Below, piece by piece: positions 18,044 to 25,710 of a stretch of DNA of 64,000 bases. The notes under the pieces are model-generated. The model did no database searches. It was not told the DNA's origin and saw nothing but the letters and a program-made list of their open reading frames with translations. Source of the stretch: a bacterium (lineage in GTDB: Bacteria; Desulfobacterota; DSWW01); assembly GCA_028277985.1 (NCBI GenBank), contig JANQFG010000039.1:16197-80196 (forward strand), given 5' to 3'. A program made the translations under genes and the position numbers. The stretch's first letter is position 1, and each line of letters opens with the position of its first letter.

Positions 18044-18616
18044 ATGACACGGCATCGGATTTTTAATTGGCTCATCCAGAGCGAGAAACGAAAGCAGTTA
18101 CTTATCAGGTTCACCCAACCTATGACCGTAACTCAGATCGCCAAACGCGAGGGATGGTCGCTGGATTCATGCCTGCACCTGCTTTGGAGCTTCCGCACGA
18201 ATGGAATCACTCATTGCCTCAATCCAGACACTCGCCACATGCGCATCCATTGGCTCACCAGAGTCGGAGAGGCGTTTCAGGCCAGGCTACGAAGAAGACT
18301 TGAACTTGACCTGATCGATCACCGCCTGCCCGACATCCCATGGGATCTCTACAGCGCCATCTGCTACAGTCACCGTTCTGCTGTCATCAAAGCCCTTCGA
18401 AAACCAATGCAGGCCGCTCAAATAAAGCGCCAGGCTCTCCTTCAAAACGCTGAGCTTCGCATGAGCGCAAACAATGTCCGAGACGTTGTGAGATATCTTC
18501 GTTCAAAGGGTATTGTGGAGAAGTTCAGAATAAAAAAGAGAAGCCATCCACGATATGAATTGACCGACCTAGGCAGGTCCTTCCAGGAGTTGCTTCTCGG
18601 CCTACACGCCCGGTGA
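18044..18616 (+). CDS. double winged-helix DNA-binding protein
   Basis: Protein of 190 residues with two similar halves, each like a MarR/ArsR-type winged helix. The first is residues about 10-85: LIRFTQPMTVTQIAKREGWS, LLWSFRTNGITHCL, then WLTRVGEAFQARL. The second is about 110-185: VIKALRKPMQAAQIKRQALL, VVRYLRSKGIVEKF, then YELTDLGRSFQELL. Both end in the LTxxG wing pattern. Probable transcription factor, without ligand or zinc residues. Its 3' end overlaps the convergent small gene by 15 bp. Confidence 0.7.
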   Translation: MTRHRIFNWLIQSEKRKQLLIRFTQPMTVTQIAKREGWSLDSCLHLLWSFRTNGITHCLNPDTRHMRIHWLTRVGEAFQARLRRRLELDLIDHRLPDIPWDLYSAICYSHRSAVIKALRKPMQAAQIKRQALLQNAELRMSANNVRDVVRYLRSKGIVEKFRIKKRSHPRYELTDLGRSFQELLLGLHAR

Positions 18617-18949
18617 TTTCTCGTCAGCCAAGCTCTTGGAATCACCCAGAGCTTCTATGTGGTCTACGATGAGAATCTCATTCTCAAAGACGCCAAAGAA
18701 CACTGTGCCGTGCCCTGGAATCTCAAGACTCCAAAGATCATGAATTCCGAACAGGTCACGAGACATCTTCACCATGGCGCTCTCAGGAACTCTCCTTCCT
18801 TTCTGATATTCTCGAAGAACGGTTTCCCGAACCCTCCTAAGGACCGCATGCAGCCTTCGGTCTTCAGGGTGCTCTGATTCTCCGAGCCGATTGAAGTCGT
18901 CCTCCATCTCCTTGTTCGCAAATCGAACCGTAGTCTTCTCCTTTTCCAT
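18602..18949 (-). CDS. small RelE/ParE-like protein
   Basis: Protein of 115 residues starting MEKEKTTVRFANKEMEDDFN. After two helices (HAVLRRVRETVLREYQKG) the end reads LFGIHDLWSLEIPGHGTVFF then GVFENEILIVDHI, which matches the beta-sheet pattern of the RelE/ParE fold (LWxLxI......V.......IxIVDxI). A RelE-fold toxin or a retired member is the best guess. No partner antitoxin with a recognisable DNA-binding domain is co-directional; the convergent winged-helix gene overlaps its 3' end. Assignment is by pattern only. Confidence 0.5.
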   Translation of the reverse strand: MEKEKTTVRFANKEMEDDFNRLGESEHPEDRRLHAVLRRVRETVLREYQKGRRVPESAMVKMSRDLFGIHDLWSLEIPGHGTVFFGVFENEILIVDHIEALGDSKSLADEKSPGV

Positions 18950-19052
18950 TTTCACAAGTTCTTCTGGCAACTGTGCCTTTTATGGATTTAGGTGATGGAA
19001 TGCGAGGATCAATTCCAAGGGTATTGGGATCCAGTTGAAGGTATTTGAAGGC

Positions 19053-19313
19053 ATGCCGCGTCGGAGTCAGATGGAAAGAAACGACGAAACGAGAAATCCC
19101 CCAAAGGACGCTGTCACCGAAATCAAACACCGCTGCTCAGAATGTAGGCGAGAGTTTCGAATGGGAGATGATGCGATCTCCCTTGAAAGAGTCGTGATTG
19201 GGCCTAGAGGCCCTATCCCAATCGGCGAGCTCCGTCTCTTCCACCTTAGCAGGTGCTTAGAGAAGTATGTCTGTGGGTCAGATGACCGTGAAATGCCCAA
19301 GAGAATCCCGTGA
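19053..19313 (+). CDS. small putative zinc-binding protein
   Basis: Protein of about 86 residues. Start MPRRSQMERNDETRN is one of two candidates, the other ATG being 18 bases later after GGAG. A CxxC pair in HRCSECRREFRMGDDAISLE and a later HLSRCLEKYVC could make one zinc site. Otherwise unremarkable and not recognised. It lies upstream of the tandem repeat region. Confidence 0.5.
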   Translation: MPRRSQMERNDETRNPPKDAVTEIKHRCSECRREFRMGDDAISLERVVIGPRGPIPIGELRLFHLSRCLEKYVCGSDDREMPKRIP

Positions 19314-19430
19314 GCGCTACCGGATCTGGGATTGGGCAATGGACGGAAGGTTTATATAGAACTGTTGCCTCATTAGTAGACGCAGAATCGGAGCATCTCT
19401 GAGATTCCTCCACGAAAAGACCATAAATGG

Positions 19431-19610
19431 TTCGACGCCTGGTCGGGGCGATAGGAGACATCGACGAAACAGCGTCGAGAAATCGGTGAGAGTGAACCAG
19501 TTCATCGACGGTGTTTCCGCGTTTCGAGAATGGATCCGTTCAACGCCTGGTGCGGGCGATAAGAGCAATTGTCAAAACAGCGTCGAGAAACGGGGCGGGA
19601 TGAATCAGTT
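19431..19610. repeat. tandem direct repeat, period 108 bp, upstream of a recombinase gene
   Basis: Two copies begin TTCGACGCCTGGT (19431) and TTCAACGCCTGGT (19539). Each continues with GGGCGATA and, some 20 bases later, the shared block AAACAGCGTCGAGAAA, then a related GAACCAGTT / GAATCAGTT. In the first copy TCGACG-AAACAG-CGTCGA is a perfect dyad. The repeat ends about 35 bp before the recombinase start. It may be a recombinase binding or regulatory array; a non-coding RNA is also possible. Confidence 0.55.
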
Positions 19611-19644
19611 GATGCTTTAAGAAGCTGCGCCACGGTGAATCAGG

Positions 19645-20835
19645 ATGGTGACGTTCAAGGAAAAATACAAAGGCGCGAAAGAGAAACTGTTGTTGGATCC
19701 CCTGATCTGCGAGGAGAACAAGCAGATCTTCGAGGAGTTTTTCGAGTGGGAAGAATACAAGCTCCAACGAGAGAATGATCTTCGGGAACTGGATGAGTCC
19801 TGCTTCAAGACGCTTTACCTCTACACGACTCGCCTTCGAATCGTGAATCGATGGTTCAGGAACCGACCGTGGAAAGACCTTACCCGCGATGATATCCAGG
19901 AGGTTTATGACGATGTAGAGGATGGGAGGATCGTCACACTTCGTGGTCGTCCATTCAAAAGTGCAGACAGCTACTACGGTCGGATTATGAAGGGGAAACC
20001 TTTCGAACTTGCCGGAAAGGCTGACCTATCAAGAGAGATCATTCGGTTCACGAAGAAGAGGAAACCAGTGGTCCGATTTCTCACTCAGGAGGGTTTCCTC
20101 AATCTTGTCAGCGTTCTGAATCGCCCGAGGTACCTAATGCTCTTCTGGCTTGCCTGGGATATAGGAGAAAACATCGGCACTCTCCTGCAGCTCCAGAAGA
20201 AGGACTTCACCCGGGGCACCGATCCCCATTCGGGCGAGCCAGAGTACTTGGTGAATCTCCCCGCACCGAAACTCAAAAGAAGCCGCCAAACCAGAAGCGA
20301 ACCGACACTGTACCCCGAGACGGTCAGATATTGTGATATGGTCCTTTCAAGTCTCTCAAATCAAGAAAAGGTGTTTCCCTTCGATCACCGCCGGGCCCTT
20401 TACCTCCTAAGAAGTGTCGCTCAGATGACCGGGGTCACCTGTGACCCGGATGGAAAGCGTGTGCGGTGGAAAGACCTACGCTCGGGAATGGCGTGCCACC
20501 TCCTTTCGGTTGGATGGCAACCTCACGAAATTAACCTTCGGCTCGGCCATACTCCGAATTCGAATACTCTGAATGCCTACATCAACCATCTGGCGGTGAA
20601 TCGACGACGGCCGAAGCACAGGCACCATGACTCTGAGGTTGAGAGATTGCGTGAAGAGTTGCGGAAATCGAAGGAAAGGGAGAAGGCTTCACGTGCCAGG
20701 GCACTCAACGGAAAATTTGAGGAAGACATCAGAGGGGAAAACGACTTCCTTCGGGCGGAGCTCGCCCAAACCAAAGCAAGGGTGGAGGAGCTGGGGGTCA
20801 TGGTAAGGAAGCTGGTAAGGAAACTCAGTATCTAA
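19645..20835 (+). CDS. divergent tyrosine recombinase (phage-integrase fold)
   Basis: Protein of 396 residues. The C-terminal catalytic box is clear: WKDLRSGMACHLLSVGWQPH then INLRLGHTPNSNTLNAYINH, giving the second Arg, LGH and the tyrosine in AYINH. The first catalytic motif, normally TGxRxxEL, reads WDIGENIGTLLQLQKKDF, so the usual Arg is not at its place; the HxxR of box II is KDLR. N-terminal helices (residues 20-120) resemble a core-binding domain. Residues about 330-390 form a charged coiled coil (EVERLREELRKSKEREKASR). It may be a specialised recombinase or a DNA-binding protein that has lost catalysis. Tandem repeats lie directly upstream. Confidence 0.7.
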   Translation: MVTFKEKYKGAKEKLLLDPLICEENKQIFEEFFEWEEYKLQRENDLRELDESCFKTLYLYTTRLRIVNRWFRNRPWKDLTRDDIQEVYDDVEDGRIVTLRGRPFKSADSYYGRIMKGKPFELAGKADLSREIIRFTKKRKPVVRFLTQEGFLNLVSVLNRPRYLMLFWLAWDIGENIGTLLQLQKKDFTRGTDPHSGEPEYLVNLPAPKLKRSRQTRSEPTLYPETVRYCDMVLSSLSNQEKVFPFDHRRALYLLRSVAQMTGVTCDPDGKRVRWKDLRSGMACHLLSVGWQPHEINLRLGHTPNSNTLNAYINHLAVNRRRPKHRHHDSEVERLREELRKSKEREKASRARALNGKFEEDIRGENDFLRAELAQTKARVEELGVMVRKLVRKLSI

Positions 20836-21157
20836 CTGCCCGATCCACCAACCTGAGGCTTCCCAGCCCGACGAAATCCACCATCGAACAGTTTGCTTAC
20901 CTACTTCTTTCGGGAATGATCTGGACGGGGCCCACCCACCTGGCCTGGCGTTCTCCAGTGGTCCAAACGCTGAATACCACTCCCACCTCTTTCATGTTAT
21001 GCAGGATTCCTCCGCGGAAGAGTTCAAACAATCTCTATTTCGAGAGATGGCTTGAGGGAACGCGGTCGTGATAGGCCTGTTCGCCAGCATCGAGGTGGCG
21101 AGGGTTCCAAGGATAAGGTTCGGGAATGCGCGGATGTGAGCCTGCTTCTGACCGTTG
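20836..21157. other. intergenic region, nothing recognised
   Basis: Between convergent genes. No gene, strong hairpin with T-run, or repeat seen. Confidence 0.4.
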
Positions 21158-21973
21158 TCAGGCTGCCTTTTGAATCAGATACACGACAAAAGCAGAACAA
21201 ACCACCAGCATGAACTTGGCCGTCGGTGCGTCGATATTCGCTTCCTCAATCAAGGAATGCCGGATGCCGTCCGCATCGCTGGAATACCCGTAGAGGGCCT
21301 TGAGGGCCGCGACAAATGCACCATGAAGTGGGGCGTTTCCCTCAAGAACCCTGAGCCCCTTTGAGAGGTCAGCCTTCGGGTCGCCAGACAGAATCTGGAT
21401 CACTGCCTCCACTGCGGAGATGGATTCCTTTGCCGAGTTTCGGTAGTCCGGCTCCTTCCTGTCCGAAAGGAGCTGAAGGGCGGTGCTGAGGTGGGTGCGG
21501 GCAGGCGAAAAGCGGTCCCCGGTGATCTCCAAGGCGTCGCTGATGGCCGCAATCTCCGATTCGTCGGTGATCTCGATGAACTGATCGTCAAGCAGTCGGA
21601 AACCGGCCATCTCTTCCTCCAAGATGCTTGCTACCCTTTCGACCAATCGATTCCCACCTCCGAATTTGTTGGACTGGATGGAGAACTCTAGAAGGTCGAA
21701 GACCTCGTACCACGGGCCGGAAAGGAAGATCTCTTTCAGTTTCCCCCGCACCTCATAATCCCGGCCAGGCGTCTCGTCGACAGGTAGGACGAAGAAATTC
21801 GACCAAAGTTCTTTGTAGAACTCTTCCATCCATGTCCCATGACCAGAAAGCTCATGGTTGGGGATCATTTCCGAGAAAGCACTCCAAAGACGAGTCCGGG
21901 TCGCCTTGTCCAGAGACCTCCCTTGGATTGCATCTCGAACTTCAGTCAGGCCCATCCTTTGGGAAAACCGCAT
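21158..21973 (-). CDS. AbiJ-like abortive-infection protein
   Basis: Protein of 271 residues. Start MRFSQRMGLTEVRDAIQGRS is chosen because the family begins here. The first 100 residues match the AbiJ_NTD4 type (FSxRxGL..., LWSAFSEMI, WMEEFYKELWSNFF). The C-terminal half carries the phrases typical of AbiJ-like proteins: RNSAKESISAVEAVIQILSG, LYGYSSDADGIRHSLIEE and AKFMLVVCSAFVVYLIQ, a HEPN-like helical bundle. Known relatives act in phage abortive infection; RNase activity is presumed from the HEPN relation. It is the last gene of a five-gene minus-strand run and starts 5 bp after the decayed nuclease gene. Confidence 0.8.
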   Translation of the reverse strand: MRFSQRMGLTEVRDAIQGRSLDKATRTRLWSAFSEMIPNHELSGHGTWMEEFYKELWSNFFVLPVDETPGRDYEVRGKLKEIFLSGPWYEVFDLLEFSIQSNKFGGGNRLVERVASILEEEMAGFRLLDDQFIEITDESEIAAISDALEITGDRFSPARTHLSTALQLLSDRKEPDYRNSAKESISAVEAVIQILSGDPKADLSKGLRVLEGNAPLHGAFVAALKALYGYSSDADGIRHSLIEEANIDAPTAKFMLVVCSAFVVYLIQKAA

Positions 21974-21977
21974 TTCT

Positions 21978-22437
21978 TTAGCTTTTTCCAGGTTCGTTGG
22001 TTGAGGACTTGTGCTTGCTTGGAGAAACCTCCTGACCAAGGGCGAGCAAGACGGACCGTATGTTCAGAAACCCCTCTTGGACCCAAAGTCTTTCCAAGCC
22101 GTGCTCAAAATCGTTGACCGGATCATAGGTGGGAGAAGGTGGTAGCCTCTCCAGGTGGAGCCAGCAGACCACATACACGCCGCAGTCGCTCCCGTGCTTC
22201 TTCTTATACGCCGGTAGCTGGTGAACGAGACCCTGCCGAGGTCCCGACTGAGGGCGTGCTTGAACTCCACACAAACATTCGTTACCGAGCCATCCCCAAG
22301 GACTCTGGAAAAAAGGAGGTCCAGCCGGCCAGACCCGACTTTGCTCTCTTTCGCTCCTTACTGAGCAGGTTGGGCAACATAATGGCAACAGATTCAAAGA
22401 AATCAACGCTGCCGATGGCCTGCCATCGCCGCGGATC
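21978..22437 (-). pseudogene. frameshifted PD-(D/E)XK nuclease-like gene
   Basis: Coding-like sequence runs through three frames. Frame 1: WQAIGSVDFFESVAIMLPNL then LSKERKR. Frame 2, after a shift near 22340-22352: KVGSGRLDLLFSRVLGDGSV then TNVCVEFKHALSRDL. Frame 3, after a shift near 22232-22242: QGLVHQLPAYKKKHGSDCGV then YVVCWLHLER and on to the stop at 21978. GRLDLL...VEFK is a D...ExK nuclease core. No start codon yields the whole product. It reads in the same frame as the end of the upstream gene. Either decayed, or two assembly errors. Confidence 0.65.
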
Positions 22438-23658
22438 TCACGAGTCGGGGGCCTTCCCAACCTCCCTAACCTTCTCGTTCGACAGTTCCCAAAGGGTTAC
22501 CCCTTTTCCTCTTTTTTCCGGCCGCTCACCCTCGCCATGAAATAGAGAAGAGTTCACCCGGTCCATCTCCACGAAGGTCTTCTCTCGGGTCACAACCCAC
22601 CCCGACGCCGCCGTGACCTCCGCACCTGATGGAAGGAAGATCTTAGCCTCTGCGGAGAACCTAGCTGTTTCCGGTTCGCCTTTTTCGTCAAATGTGTATT
22701 CGGGAAGCAGGAAGAACTCCAGGTGCGGCAGCGAGGTCTCGGATGCGAGCATCCCTCCGTCAGCAGATTGAACCTCCACCTCTACTGCAGCAGAGTAAGG
22801 CCGGAGGGGTGGAAGAGGTGGCCGGGCCAGAGAATCGGCTACGTCCTGAAGACCAAGTAGTTCACAGATCCCCCTTGGGATAGCCGCCTCCACCGCCGGC
22901 AGGATCTTGATCACTCGGTCGCGGGTTTCGCCAACGTCCTTCAGAGCATGCAGCGTATCATGCCGGAGCTGGGCGACCTCTTTGGCAATCGCCTCCGATC
23001 CTTCCGGGATGGTCTGGAGGAGGTGTGCAACCCCAGAAGCTGTGTTCTTTCTTCCAGTCTTCTTCCCACAGTGGGGGCAAATCCACCATTCGACTTTGAT
23101 ATCCCAATGATCCCTCAACTTGGGATTCAGAGCATCGAGGCCAATCCATAGGCCCGCGAACCGATCAAGAGGATCCTGCTCTGTCAGAGCTCTTTTCATC
23201 CATCGAAGGGAACGTACGATCCGGGCCCGAGTCTTTGCATCACAGGTCTGCAGGGCGGCAAAGATAGGATCCAAGTGGTTCCAGTAGGCTTTTCTGAGCT
23301 TTAGGTGGGGGATGTGTTCCTGGGAGAAACGAATGAGCTTCCCCGGCTGGTCATCTTCCGGATGTTGGATGATCTGCTCGATAACGAATGCCGGGGTATC
23401 GGCCGATGTGGCAAGGGCCATTATCTGCAGGATACCTTCCGCTGCGGTCTCCGTAACCTGGACTGCCTCCGGGATTGAATCCGTTTGGAACCGCAGAAGC
23501 ACTCTGAGACCGTCATAAAACCAGCCTTCACCTTCGTACTGGATCAGGGTCCGCACCTCAGCCCGGACGTCCACCCCCCCGATCTTCAAGGAAAAACCGT
23601 GAGGGGCCCCTGTCCTTAGGGGCCCTCCATTTGTGACCACAGCGGTGAAATCAGGCAT
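22438..23658 (-). CDS. HEPN-like protein with zinc motif (Apea/MauJ type)
   Basis: Protein of 406 residues; start MPDFTAVVTNGGPLRTGAPH overlaps the upstream gene by 8 bp. Central helices DRFAGLWIGLDALNPKLRDHWD are followed by a CPHCGKKTGR knuckle and then EVAQLRHDTLHALKDVGETR. RHDTLH fits the R-x4-H catalytic motif of HEPN ribonucleases and the position matches Apea-type HEPN proteins, where a zinc pair precedes the R-x4-H helix. The C-terminal 130 residues are beta-rich. In the context of AbiJ and an NDT/TIR-like gene a role as RNase effector or regulator of it is likely, but the family is little studied. Confidence 0.65.
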   Translation of the reverse strand: MPDFTAVVTNGGPLRTGAPHGFSLKIGGVDVRAEVRTLIQYEGEGWFYDGLRVLLRFQTDSIPEAVQVTETAAEGILQIMALATSADTPAFVIEQIIQHPEDDQPGKLIRFSQEHIPHLKLRKAYWNHLDPIFAALQTCDAKTRARIVRSLRWMKRALTEQDPLDRFAGLWIGLDALNPKLRDHWDIKVEWWICPHCGKKTGRKNTASGVAHLLQTIPEGSEAIAKEVAQLRHDTLHALKDVGETRDRVIKILPAVEAAIPRGICELLGLQDVADSLARPPLPPLRPYSAAVEVEVQSADGGMLASETSLPHLEFFLLPEYTFDEKGEPETARFSAEAKIFLPSGAEVTAASGWVVTREKTFVEMDRVNSSLFHGEGERPEKRGKGVTLWELSNEKVREVGKAPDS

Positions 23659-24538
23659 CCTCTTCACTTCCCTCCTCACCAATCAGGCCCTCTTTCAGTC
23701 TCCTCTCCAGGTGGGGAGCCATCTCCGGAGAGGTAAGTCCCAGCTCGTCTACAAGGTGAAAGAAGAGGGCAAGGCCGAAAGGCGTGATCCGGTAGCTAAC
23801 CAATCCGTCAGCCGGCTCCTCCTCTTCCTTCTCTAGCATCCCGACGGTTACCCTGGTGAACTCAGCTCTAATCGCGCCCAGATCAAGGAGTTTTGTGATA
23901 GCGCTCAGCCGGCTTGCGCTCCCAATTGCCTCGCGCATGGTGCGCCGCCGAGGGTGGCGGAGCCCGTTCTCTGCCTGAGCCGCCGCAAGTACCATCAGGC
24001 TTTCATCATCCAGCCGCTCCCCTGCCCTCCTCACTGCAAGCTGTCTTCGCAGAGCCAGCTCTTTTCGAGACTCGACGATCACATTCGTAACTAGGTCCCG
24101 AGCGGTGTCCGGGTCGCCATCCGGGTCGTAAGCGTGCACACGGACGTTGGAGATGTCGAAGGCCAGTTCGGACTTGTCAGACCTGAAAAGAAGCACTTCC
24201 TCCGGCTGCCTGACGGCGTGAGCCAAACCAATCTCATAGAAGACGTTCTGGTTTCTTACCGGGCGCCCGTTTATTTCGCCGAGAGCCGAAATGTCTGCCA
24301 CCAAAACTCTGCAACGCCCGATCTGATCAAGGATTTCTGTCAGGATCGAGTCACCTGCTTTTGTCAGGTCGACCCGGTGGGGCTCGAGTGGGGTCCCGTT
24401 CACCAGCACGTTCGATATGGCTGGCTGCAGGACGTTTTCCCAACGGAAGTCAAACATTGGATCAAAGCTCATCGCCACGAAGCCAACGTTCTCCCGGGGA
24501 AAGGCCGGAAAGAGGTTGAAAAACGTCTCAGGATACAT
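23651..24538 (-). CDS. NDT/TIR-like nucleotide-processing protein
   Basis: Protein of 295 residues. Residues about 15-150 look like the nucleoside deoxyribosyltransferase/TIR-like Rossmannoid fold: GFVAMSFDPMFD, ILTEILDQIGRCRVLVADIS, then RNQNVFYEIGLAHAVRQPEE, where the Glu in NVFYEIG matches the catalytic Glu of these enzymes, and VLLFRSDKSELAFDISNVRV. The rest is helical with a possible winged helix (ITKLLDLGAIRAEF, VSYRITPFGLALFF). Such domains cleave N-glycosidic bonds of NAD or nucleotides in several immune systems. A sensor or NAD-depletion effector is plausible; the true substrate is unknown. Second gene in the run, 7 bp after the first. Confidence 0.68.
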   Translation of the reverse strand: MYPETFFNLFPAFPRENVGFVAMSFDPMFDFRWENVLQPAISNVLVNGTPLEPHRVDLTKAGDSILTEILDQIGRCRVLVADISALGEINGRPVRNQNVFYEIGLAHAVRQPEEVLLFRSDKSELAFDISNVRVHAYDPDGDPDTARDLVTNVIVESRKELALRRQLAVRRAGERLDDESLMVLAAAQAENGLRHPRRRTMREAIGSASRLSAITKLLDLGAIRAEFTRVTVGMLEKEEEEPADGLVSYRITPFGLALFFHLVDELGLTSPEMAPHLERRLKEGLIGEEGSEEDA

Positions 24539-24545
24539 GTTGTCC

Positions 24546-25232
24546 TCAGCTTCCCGGCCTACTCCGAATTCTCTGCACCAGCCGAGTCATATCAACTGAC
24601 CGTCCAAGGGCCTGCCCGGCCGCCAGGATCTCGATATAAGGTCCTTCCTTCCCGAAGCCGCTGACAGTCAGCCGGTCGAGCCAGGCTTCGATCCTCCTAA
24701 TCATGTCTTTGTCACTGGACGGGGTTTTGATCCCTAGGCCCAAATGGACGCCGCCGAGGTAGTTCGCCACGTACTTGATCATCTCCCGCCGAGTGATCAC
24801 CTCCCCGTAAGCCACTGCGCAGGGCGCGGACACATAGTCGGTGATCCGCATCTTCGGCGGCGGAGTGGGATCATATTCTGTGCGAGCCGTGGGCTCCCCA
24901 TCCGGTCCAGCCGGGCCAACATCAAATACGATAGTCCGGCCAGCTAGGACCGTTGTACCAGGCGCCATCAATCCCCCTGCGGTCCCCCATGATACGTGCT
25001 TGAGCGGATGCTCAAGGTCGCCGGGAAACGGAGACACCCGCACGGTTGGTTGCCCGTCGAACCCGGCGGCCCGCCAGGCTGCAAGCAGGTTTCTGCAATG
25101 CCCTCCATCCACCAGCAACCGACGCAGAATTGCTGTTCCTCTCCGCAGTTCTGCGTCGTCCATACCAGTGGACCAACCGATACGGAGGTACTCAAGGTCC
25201 TCGGCCACAATCCGTAGGTTTTCCTCATTCAT
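24546..25232 (-). CDS. conserved protein of unknown function, first gene of the run
   Basis: Protein of 228 residues. The phrases RRGTAILRRLLVDGGHCRNL near the start and ITRREMIKYVANYLGGVHLG near residue 165 are recurrent in a bacterial family I have seen without assigned function. The middle is beta-rich with a Pro-rich turn (YDPTPPPKMRITDYVSAPCA). No membrane segment or known catalytic motif. It opens the run that continues with the NDT/TIR-like, HEPN-like, nuclease-like and AbiJ-like genes, each spaced within 10 bp or overlapping, so it is probably part of the same system. Confidence 0.6.
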   Translation of the reverse strand: MNEENLRIVAEDLEYLRIGWSTGMDDAELRRGTAILRRLLVDGGHCRNLLAAWRAAGFDGQPTVRVSPFPGDLEHPLKHVSWGTAGGLMAPGTTVLAGRTIVFDVGPAGPDGEPTARTEYDPTPPPKMRITDYVSAPCAVAYGEVITRREMIKYVANYLGGVHLGLGIKTPSSDKDMIRRIEAWLDRLTVSGFGKEGPYIEILAAGQALGRSVDMTRLVQRIRSRPGS

Positions 25233-25414
25233 CGTTCACCCCTCCCATCCTCTAAACCAAAAGAACAGCTTACCGGCGTCTCTAAACGTACCAAAGCAAA
25301 AATCCGAAGACAACCCGAAGATGAGAGTGGGGGTGAGTCGTTTCCAGGGTGGTCGTTTCCCTGGGGTTCCTGAATCGGTGCAACCGGAGTCTGGTTGTTG
25401 CACACAAGCAAAGA

Positions 25415-25437
25415 AGCCGACCCTCTAGGGGCCGGCT
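25415..25437 (-). terminator. hairpin after the integrase remnant
   Basis: AGCCG(A)CCC-TCTA-GGG(G)CCGGCT gives a stem of about 9 bp. Read on the minus strand it is followed by TCTTTG, a weak T-run, and lies just after the stop of the integrase remnant, so it is probably that gene's old terminator. Confidence 0.45.
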
Positions 25438-25460
25438 CCAGTGTGGGGCTGGTTCGTGGA

Positions 25461-25578
25461 TTAGGTTCCGAACATCCGTTCCAGCTTGTTGACAGCGCCT
25501 TCTTGCAAGTCTGGTAGAACATGGGAATACGCGCCAATTGTGAGCGCAATGGACGCGTTACCTAGAGGGCATCGCTTG
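25461..25578 (-). pseudogene. C-terminal remnant of a tyrosine integrase
   Basis: The frame ending at 25461 reads PLGNASIALTIGAYSHVLPD then LQEGAVNKLERMFGT. This is the familiar end of phage integrases (LGHxSIxxTLxxYSHVLPDLQ), including the nucleophile Tyr in AYSHV; the His of LGH is Asn. Upstream of about 25578 no integrase sequence continues, so only the last 35 or so codons remain. A hairpin follows. Confidence 0.75.
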
Positions 25579-25710
25579 AAGAGAAGGGGATAGGGTGGTG
25601 CCCTCCCTTGCCATCGCACTTCGAGATCCCCACGATTGACGAAGCCTACACGCCAGCTGTCTCCCCCCCGCGGCGACGTGTGCCATCGGTCGTTTGACGG
25701 GGGATTCTTT

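Larger units (their letters stand above)
25233..25710. other. divergent intergenic region with integrase debris
   Basis: Should hold the leftward promoter of the five-gene run and the rightward promoter of the TIGR04141 gene. In between are an integrase C-terminal remnant (25461-25578) and the hairpin after it. Confidence 0.45.

Noticed and set aside
19431..19610. CRISPR array
   Set aside because: Only two diverged copies with a 108-bp period; no short identical repeats and no cas genes.
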